From Betaproteobacteria bacterium (lineage in GTDB: Bacteria > Pseudomonadota > Gammaproteobacteria > Burkholderiales > Usitatibacteraceae), in assembly GCA_025362705.1 (NCBI GenBank), contig JANYFH010000173.1, positions 1 through 9,021 of the forward strand: 9,021 nucleotides of DNA. Direction: 5' to 3'. Below the pieces are notes generated by a model that was not told where the DNA came from, did not search any database, and was given only the letters and a program-made list of their open reading frames with translations. Of this stretch, positions 5,829 to 9,021 are shown one piece after another (the first letter of the stretch is position 1; each line of letters opens with the position of its first letter). A program made the translations under genes and the position numbers.

Positions 5829-7445
5829 ATGCATCAAAAGATTGCCGCCAAGGATTTGAAGACCGGAATGTTCATTGCCGACCTGGATCGGCCATGGATA
5901 GACACACCCTTCCTGCTACAGGGATTTCTGCTCGAAGACGACGAACAGCTTCAGCAATTGCGTCTGCACTGCGACTGGGTGATGATTGATCCCCAGCGCT
6001 CCGTAGGCAAGGATTTCGACACGCCGGCAAAGAAAGCGGTTGTTGCCCCGCGCGATCTTGGCCGCGAACCACGTGTGACGGTGCAGCGGGCTCAGCAACC
6101 AGTGTCATCCACAAATCGCAAACTACCGCCTGCTCCCGCAGCGCCCGGTCGCACCACGCCAATATCTGCGGCAGCACAGAAGCAATCAGACAGTAGATCC
6201 GGCCCGCGGGAAATTGCGATATCGGTGAAGGATAGCCGTAACCAGAACGTCAACGTTTCCTCTAATGGGCAACTCGCACCGGCCGCCTCTTCACGCGGCA
6301 CAGGATCGGATGTTGGCAGCGCAACCGGCCGGTTTCGGAGCCTGTGGGGAAACCTGCGTGGTGGCGTCACCAGCATGTTCGCTCGCAGCGACAGTGAAAA
6401 ATTTGATGACGATGCGGTAGCCGAGACGGTCGGTGTATCTAACGAAGTAGTGCGTCCATCCTTCATTCCTGAAACCGTGCAATTGACGATCTACGAGGAC
6501 CTGACGACAGTTGAAAGCGAAATAAGTGTGGCGGCAGAATCGTTCAAGCGCACCAGCGACTTGTTGCATCGCATGGCTGAAGATATCAGGGCAGGCGACA
6601 ACCTCAGCCTTGAGGATATCGATTCGGTCGTTGCCGACATGGTGGAAAGCATGGTGCGCAATCCCGACGCTCTCATCTGGGTGGCAAGGATGCGCGAACA
6701 GGATTTGACCATCTACGGGCATGGGCTTAGCGTCGCCATAAACCTGGTCGCATTCGGACGCCACCTCGGTTATCCCAAAGAGCAGCTTTCCCAGCTTGGC
6801 ATGCTCGGTCTGCTGATCGACATTGGCAAGATAAAGTTGCCGCGCGAATTGCTGGAAAAAAATGCGCGGCTTACCGCCGACGAGTTCGAACAAATCAAGG
6901 AACACGTTGACCTCGGCCTCGAAATATTGCAAGAGACACCAAATATCCATCCCGATGTACTCGAAGGCATCGCCCAGCACCACGAGCGCATGAATGGAAG
7001 CGGCTATCCCAACAATTTGATGGGCGACAAGATCAGCACTTTCGGACGCATGGGCGCAATCGCTGACACTTATGCTGCGGTGACCAAGCCGCGACCTTAC
7101 GCGGAAGTTGTGTCGCCCCATCAGGCACTGCAGATGCTTTCGAGTTGGAGCGGCAGTCAGTTTCAAACCGATATGGTCGAGCAATTCATCCAGTCGATCG
7201 GCGTGTTTCCGGTGGGTAGCATGGTGGAACTTTCCACCGGCGAAGTTGCCGTTGTCGTCACGCACAGCAAAATCAAGCGCCTGCGCCCGAAAGTATTGGT
7301 GCTCACTATGCCGGACAAGACCGTATGCGCAAATCCAACTACACTGGATCTTCTTTACGACGTTTCCGACTCGCCCGTGTACATTCGGGCCGGCCTGCCC
7401 AGTAAAGCGTACGGGCTCGACCCGCGTGATTTTTACGCAGCATGA
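5829..7445 (+). CDS. DUF3391 and degenerate HD-GYP domain protein (cyclic-di-GMP signalling)
   Basis: A 538-residue soluble protein with no signal peptide or membrane segment. Residues 1-60 form a DUF3391 domain (KIAAKDLKTGMFIADLDRPW near the start). Residues about 65-212 are a Pro/Ala/Ser/Arg-rich linker that looks disordered. Residues 215-278 look helical. The HD-GYP domain spans about 285-455, followed by a small beta-type C-terminal domain with VELSTGEVAVVV and RLRPKVLVL. HD-GYP enzymes hydrolyse cyclic-di-GMP at an HD-type metal centre. Here H298, D331, K334, H359, H384, H385 and D413 are kept, as is GSGYP (390-394), but the HD dyad reads I330-D331, the Asp before GSGYP is N389, and the Asp three residues after D413 is A416. 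Activity may therefore be reduced or lost. The ATG start fits the DUF3391 N-terminus although its Shine-Dalgarno is poor. The downstream EAL gene follows after 27 bases, probably in one operon. Family call is firm; catalytic status is inference. Confidence 0.92.
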   Translation: MHQKIAAKDLKTGMFIADLDRPWIDTPFLLQGFLLEDDEQLQQLRLHCDWVMIDPQRSVGKDFDTPAKKAVVAPRDLGREPRVTVQRAQQPVSSTNRKLPPAPAAPGRTTPISAAAQKQSDSRSGPREIAISVKDSRNQNVNVSSNGQLAPAASSRGTGSDVGSATGRFRSLWGNLRGGVTSMFARSDSEKFDDDAVAETVGVSNEVVRPSFIPETVQLTIYEDLTTVESEISVAAESFKRTSDLLHRMAEDIRAGDNLSLEDIDSVVADMVESMVRNPDALIWVARMREQDLTIYGHGLSVAINLVAFGRHLGYPKEQLSQLGMLGLLIDIGKIKLPRELLEKNARLTADEFEQIKEHVDLGLEILQETPNIHPDVLEGIAQHHERMNGSGYPNNLMGDKISTFGRMGAIADTYAAVTKPRPYAEVVSPHQALQMLSSWSGSQFQTDMVEQFIQSIGVFPVGSMVELSTGEVAVVVTHSKIKRLRPKVLVLTMPDKTVCANPTTLDLLYDVSDSPVYIRAGLPSKAYGLDPRDFYAA

Positions 7446-7472
7446 TGCGCGGACCGCCTTGTTGAACATGCG

Positions 7473-8798
7473 ATGAGCAACATACCCAACCCCCGCGCAC
7501 TCGCCACCTCATTGCGGGGGACAGAATGCGAGTCGCAACCGTCCCAGGAATTGCCGCGCTCGGCGCTGAAATCGACGCTCACCAACGCGATCGATCACGC
7601 CAGAATGTCACAACGCGTGGTGGCAGTGTTGATGATCTTGCTGGCGCGTTCGGATCGACTCGACGCCATGCTGGGCATCCCCACGGGTCAAATCATGCAA
7701 CGTGCATTGCGCCGGGTTGCCACCGCGCTGCGACCGGCAGATCGTGTCGTGCAGCTCTCCGACGAAAAAATCTGTGTGGTCCTTCCCAATCTCAGAAGTG
7801 ATGCACTCCCATCGCTTGCTGCTGCCAAACTTCTACACGTGTTCGAAGCACCATTCGCTATTGAGGAAAATCTCCTCACGGTTCGACCGATCATCGGTAT
7901 CGCCACTTTTCCGGGACAGGCCGCGAACGCAGAAGAGCTCCTGGTTCATGCCGATATTGCCAAACACATTGCGCGTAGTCGTGACGTCGCGCAATATGTA
8001 TTTCAAGCCGATGACCGGCGCGCGGCCGATACTTACACCGGCCTGAACATCGAGCTGCGCGAGGCGATACGAACCAATCAACTTGAAGTCTACTATCAGC
8101 CAAAAATCGAATTGAAAACCGGTCGGTGCCGAAGCGTGGAAGCGCTACTGCGCTGGACGCTGCCCGGTCACGGCGCGATTCCACCACCGGTCGCGATACG
8201 GGTTGCGGAGTCGAATGGCATGATCGGCAGTCTCACGGAGTGGGTGTTGAATACGGCGCTGCGGCACCAGTCGGAGTGGAAACACCTCGGCATCATGCTC
8301 GACGTGGCAGTGAACCTTTCCACCATCACGTTGGGCGATGCTGAGTTGCCACGCCTGGTAAGCCAGGCGCTTGGCACGTGGCAGGCAGATCCCTCGCGCC
8401 TGACGCTCGAAATTAATGAAGACGCTACCATCAACGACCTCGAATACTCGCTGGCGATCATGAATCAGTTGAAGAAAATGGGAGTAGCCCTTTCCGTAGA
8501 TGATTTCGGTACCGGCTATTCGTCCCTTTCGTATGTGAAGCGTTTCCCGCTGGACGAGTTGAAAATCGACAAATTGTTTGTGCAGCACATGCGCGACAAC
8601 AAGGGAGATCAGCAAATCGTGCGGTCTGTGATCGATCTTGCGCACAACTTCGAACTCACAGTCGTCGCTGAAGGCGTGGAAGACGAAGCTACACTCAAGG
8701 ACCTCAAGCGCATGGGGTGCGACATCGCGCAGGGCTTCGTGATCAGCCCGGCCATTCCTTCAGACGCGCTGATCGAATGGATGAAGCGTCACAAATAG
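7473..8798 (+). CDS. Degenerate GGDEF plus intact EAL protein, probable cyclic-di-GMP phosphodiesterase
   Basis: A 441-residue soluble protein without membrane segments. Residues about 30-180 resemble a GGDEF domain, but the signature reads SDEKI (96-100) followed by CVVLPNL, so cyclase activity is not expected. An RxxD (R87-D90) lies at the spacing of the inhibitory site of true cyclases. The EAL domain (about 190-438) keeps the catalytic set: E223 in VEALLRW, N281 in VNLST, E313 and E316 in LEINE, D343-D344 in DDFGTGYSS, K364 in LKID, E400 in AEGVE and Q420 in QGF. It should hydrolyse cyclic-di-GMP to pGpG in the cytoplasm. The ATG start lacks a strong Shine-Dalgarno and lies 27 bases after the HD-GYP stop, suggesting co-transcription. 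The degenerate domain may act as a nucleotide sensor, as in some GGDEF-EAL proteins. EAL identity is firm; activity is predicted only. Confidence 0.94.
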   Translation: MSNIPNPRALATSLRGTECESQPSQELPRSALKSTLTNAIDHARMSQRVVAVLMILLARSDRLDAMLGIPTGQIMQRALRRVATALRPADRVVQLSDEKICVVLPNLRSDALPSLAAAKLLHVFEAPFAIEENLLTVRPIIGIATFPGQAANAEELLVHADIAKHIARSRDVAQYVFQADDRRAADTYTGLNIELREAIRTNQLEVYYQPKIELKTGRCRSVEALLRWTLPGHGAIPPPVAIRVAESNGMIGSLTEWVLNTALRHQSEWKHLGIMLDVAVNLSTITLGDAELPRLVSQALGTWQADPSRLTLEINEDATINDLEYSLAIMNQLKKMGVALSVDDFGTGYSSLSYVKRFPLDELKIDKLFVQHMRDNKGDQQIVRSVIDLAHNFELTVVAEGVEDEATLKDLKRMGCDIAQGFVISPAIPSDALIEWMKRHK

Positions 8799-8936
8799 CG
8801 AAGCCCGCCCTAGGCAATACTGTGCGCTTATATTGCCGATGCAGTCGCTGTGCTAACCTATGATTTCAGCGTAGCACTTGACGTTGGTCGGTCGTCTTTC
8901 CGTCGCGTTCAACCCGTGTAACTTTTGAGTCTCCCC

Positions 8937-9021
8937 ATGAACCTCAATACTGAACAAGTCGCCGAACTCCTTGCAGGAATTGCCCGCTCGCAACAAGCAA
9001 TTATCGATGCCATCGAAAGTG
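8937..9021 (+). CDS. Hypothetical protein, N-terminal fragment cut by the window end
   Basis: An open frame starts at ATG 8937 and runs to the window edge with 28 complete codons. The peptide begins MNLNTEQVAELLAGIARSQQ and looks like an amphipathic helix; too little is present to name a family. A weak GAG lies about nine bases upstream of the ATG. The 138-base gap after the EAL gene holds no gene and no clear terminator; TATATT (8829) and TATGAT (8859) both lack a suitably spaced -35 box. Codon use resembles the neighbouring genes, so I take it as a real gene start. Whether it belongs to the cyclic-di-GMP operon is unknown. Confidence 0.55.
   Translation, partial: MNLNTEQVAELLAGIARSQQAIIDAIES

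Noticed and set aside
6291..7469. Long open frame of 392 codons on the minus strand, antisense to the HD-GYP gene
   Set aside because: It is a shadow of the real gene: the + frame has clear DUF3391 and HD-GYP motifs, while the antisense product has no recognisable domain.
8829..8864. -10-like TATATT and TATGAT in the gap before the last partial gene
   Set aside because: No -35-like sequence at usable spacing and no TGn extension, so promoter calls are not supported.

Overview
The window looks like chromosomal DNA from a betaproteobacterium. The SecD/SecF/YajC/Tgt proteins, the E. coli-like DedA protein and the DUF2069 protein all read like beta/gammaproteobacterial homologues, and the DUF3391/HD-GYP protein resembles a type I recall mainly from Betaproteobacteria. 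Base composition is moderate in GC and even throughout. I see no tRNA, rRNA, CRISPR array, insertion sequence or obvious mobile element. The taxonomic call is inference from protein character, since no database search was possible.

Layout. At the left edge a small DUF2069 membrane protein lies on the + strand (61-426). It runs tail to tail into a minus-strand block that reads, in transcription order, tgt (5605 to 4493), yajC (4349 to 4023), secD (3965 to 2085), secF (2047 to 1073) and dedA (1054 to 407). This is the common proteobacterial tgt-yajC-secD-secF cluster with a dedA gene appended. Tgt puts preQ1 into tRNA. YajC, SecD and SecF form the accessory membrane complex that helps SecYEG complete protein export. 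DedA is a membrane protein of the DedA/undecaprenyl-phosphate flippase superfamily. A promoter-like element precedes tgt and a second, extended -10 element precedes yajC, so the export genes may be transcribed separately from tgt.

The right half (+ strand) diverges from tgt and encodes a two-gene cyclic-di-GMP module. The first gene (5829-7445) is a DUF3391 plus HD-GYP protein whose catalytic HD dyad reads ID. The second (7473-8798) has a degenerate GGDEF domain (SDEKI) and an EAL domain that keeps every catalytic residue I can check. A further gene begins at 8937 and is cut by the window end.

Most of the window is ordinary housekeeping sequence. The points most worth following are the HD-GYP protein with a missing metal-ligand His next to an apparently intact EAL phosphodiesterase, a compact inverted repeat where a -35 box would sit in the promoter region of that pair, and the dedA gene lying in the same reading frame as secF just after its stop codon.
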